NCBI GenBank assembly: GCA_021200395.1
Contig: JAJQGQ010000079.1
Location: 1 to 15,323, forward strand
Source: Erysipelotrichaceae bacterium
GTDB taxonomy: Bacteria; Bacillota_I; Bacilli_A; Erysipelotrichales; Coprobacillaceae
DNA length: 15,323 nt
Direction: 5' to 3'
The number at the start of each line of letters is the position of its first letter. Position 1 is the first letter of the stretch. Under the pieces are notes generated by a model. It was not told the DNA's origin. It did not search any database and saw only the letters and a list, made by a program, of their open reading frames with translations. The position numbers and the translations under genes are program-made. Below, piece after piece: positions 14,201 through 15,323 of the stretch.

Positions 14201-15323
14201 AGCTGGTCATATACAATTAGTGGTTTACCAAAGTATGATAGCTCTGATAAAGAATATACTTATACAATTAAGGAAGTTACAGTAGATGGCTATAGTAGTA
14301 ATATTGTTGCAAATTCTGATGGAAGTTATACTATTACTAATACTGAATTAACAAGTATTGGTATTACAAAAGTATGGAATAATGGTGATGCAACAACACC
14401 TACATCAATATCAGTAGAAGTTTATCAAAATAATAATGAAACTCCATATGATACATACACTATTACTTCAACAACTGATGGAGTTACGGTTAACTCAGAT
14501 GGAAGTTGGTCATATACCATCACAGATTTACCTAAATATGATGACTATGGCGAAGAGTATACTTATACAATTAAAGAACTTTCTGTAGATGGTTATGATA
14601 GTAAAATTATTAAAAATTCAAATGGAAGTTATACTATTACTAATACTGAATTAACAAGTATTGGTATTACAAAAGTATGGAATGATGGTAATTCATCAAC
14701 ACGTCCAACATCAATAACTGTTAACGTTTATCAAAATAATAATGAAACACCTTATGGTACATACATTATTACTTCAACAACAGATGGTGTAACTGTTAAT
14801 TCAGATGGAAGTTGGACTTATACAATAGAAAATTTACCTAAGTATGATGATTCAGGTGAGGCTTATACTTATTCTATTGGTGAAGATTCAATAGATGAAT
14901 ATGTTACTTCAATTACAGGAAATGCTAGTACAGGTTATACAATTACTAATACAGCTGTAACTGAAATAACTGTAACAAAGATTTGGGATGATAACGATAA
15001 TGTTAATTCAACAAGACCTGATTCTATTACATTAGAAGTATTAGCTAATGGCGCAACAATTCCAGCTAAAGTAACAATAAATGAAAACTCTGATGGTGTT
15101 ACAGTTAATTCTGACGGAAGCTGGTCATATACTTTTAGTGATTTGCCATTATATGACGCTAATGGTTTGATTACTTATACAGTTCGTGAACTTGAAGGTA
15201 ATGCTGTTGCAAGTACAATTTTAGGTAACAACGGATCAACATATAGTGTAATTTATGATGATGACACTTATACAGTAACTAATAAATTAGAGGCTGGAGA
15301 TTTATCAATTAGTAAAACATTAT
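11269..15323 (+). CDS. Large secreted CnaB-repeat surface protein, 3'-partial, start out of frame at an A8 tract
   Basis: The 4-kb frame is open from 11273 to the window end without a stop, over 1,340 codons. The GGGAGG site (11255-11260) and GTG 11269 point to a start in another frame that stops at 11299; with one A fewer in A8 (11275-11282) the GTG reads MKKKTRNKLFNFTK and on into a hydrophobic core ending TTYA-TE, a textbook signal peptide. TTG 11294 is the only alternative start and lacks a ribosome binding site. After cleavage come an acidic Glu/Asp-rich stretch (11375-11530), a beta domain (to about 11960), Ser/Thr-rich Ig-like segments with VTWA motifs (about 12340-12890), a carboxypeptidase-regulatory-like segment (SSVNGATVELYD, near 12930), further beta domains, then four CnaB-like repeats. 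A wall-sorting signal would lie beyond the window. Probably an adhesin or pilin-like stalk; ligand unknown. Confidence 0.85.
11275..11282 (+). repeat. A8 homopolymer at the surface-protein start (candidate slippage tract)
   Basis: Eight A residues follow GTGAAG. With A8 the GTG frame ends after ten codons; A7 or A10 joins it to the signal peptide and the 4-kb frame. Position, within the first codons of a surface-protein gene, is classic for phase variation by slipped-strand mispairing; polymerase slippage or a sequencing error are the alternatives. Confidence 0.65.
14045..15290 (+). repeat. Four tandem CnaB-like domain repeats in the surface protein
   Basis: Units of about 101-110 residues begin near 14045, 14351, 14654 and 14960. 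Each reads (S/E)I-(I/V/L)TK(V/I)W-(N/D)(D/N)G or DDND, then RP-SI or PTSI, then DGVTVNSDGSW(S/T)YT, then LP-YD, then an (E/I)YTYTIKE-like strand and closing TNTEL or TNKL. Lys of TK(V/I)W and a distal Glu such as in YTIKE are candidates for the intramolecular isopeptide bonds of CnaB folds. A 62-base block is identical between repeats 1/2 and 2/3 (14319-14380 and 14622-14683, offset 303), showing recent duplication or conversion. After 15290 a different domain seems to start with GDLSISKTL. Confidence 0.85.

Overview
The window comes from a low-GC Bacillota chromosome. Strong AGGAGG-type ribosome binding sites, sigma-A-like promoters, short intergenic gaps, Spx, a T-box leader and a KtrAB pair all fit. 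The very AT-rich composition, the small gene set and the CnaB-type surface protein suggest a gut Erysipelotrichia/Coprobacillaceae-like organism. That placement is inference; no rRNA or marker phylogeny is possible here.

Layout. 1-1962: a 28-aa hydrophobic micro-ORF with its own terminator, then a Na+/phosphate cotransporter with a PhoU-like tail, preceded by three 11-bp-phased PhoP-box-like hexamers. 1964-3946: a two-gene KtrB/KtrA potassium uptake operon. 4078-4853: ridA and an overlapping small gene of unknown function, closed by a hairpin shared with convergent uppP (undecaprenyl pyrophosphate phosphatase). 5806-6372: a DUF3603/YjbA-like protein. 6400-7949: a GH1 6-phospho-beta-glucosidase split by a frameshift at an AG repeat. 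7938-9196: trpS on the minus strand under a tryptophan T-box leader. 9216-9737: spx, divergent from trpS, with an unusual cysteine-containing tail. YjbA-like, trpS and spx lie near each other, which recalls the yjbA-trpS...spx neighbourhood of Bacillus subtilis.

9738-15323 is the accessory-looking part. A tyrosine recombinase keeps both catalytic arginines and a tyrosine but lacks the usual histidines. It stands 292 bp upstream of a very large secreted surface protein that runs off the window (more than 1,340 codons, at least four CnaB-like repeats). The surface gene has a good SD and GTG start, but an A8 tract six bases after the start puts that start out of frame with the 4-kb open frame. 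Removing one A (A7) or adding two gives an excellent signal peptide. This looks like an OFF state of a slipped-strand phase-variable locus, unless it is a sequencing indel.

How the genes work together: the first half is mostly housekeeping (phosphate and potassium homeostasis, imine detoxification, lipid-carrier recycling, tRNA charging, thiol-stress control). The last third is a candidate variable-surface module. Two genes, the GH1 enzyme and the surface protein, are broken at simple-sequence repeats, so either phase variation or indel error in the assembly should be settled first.
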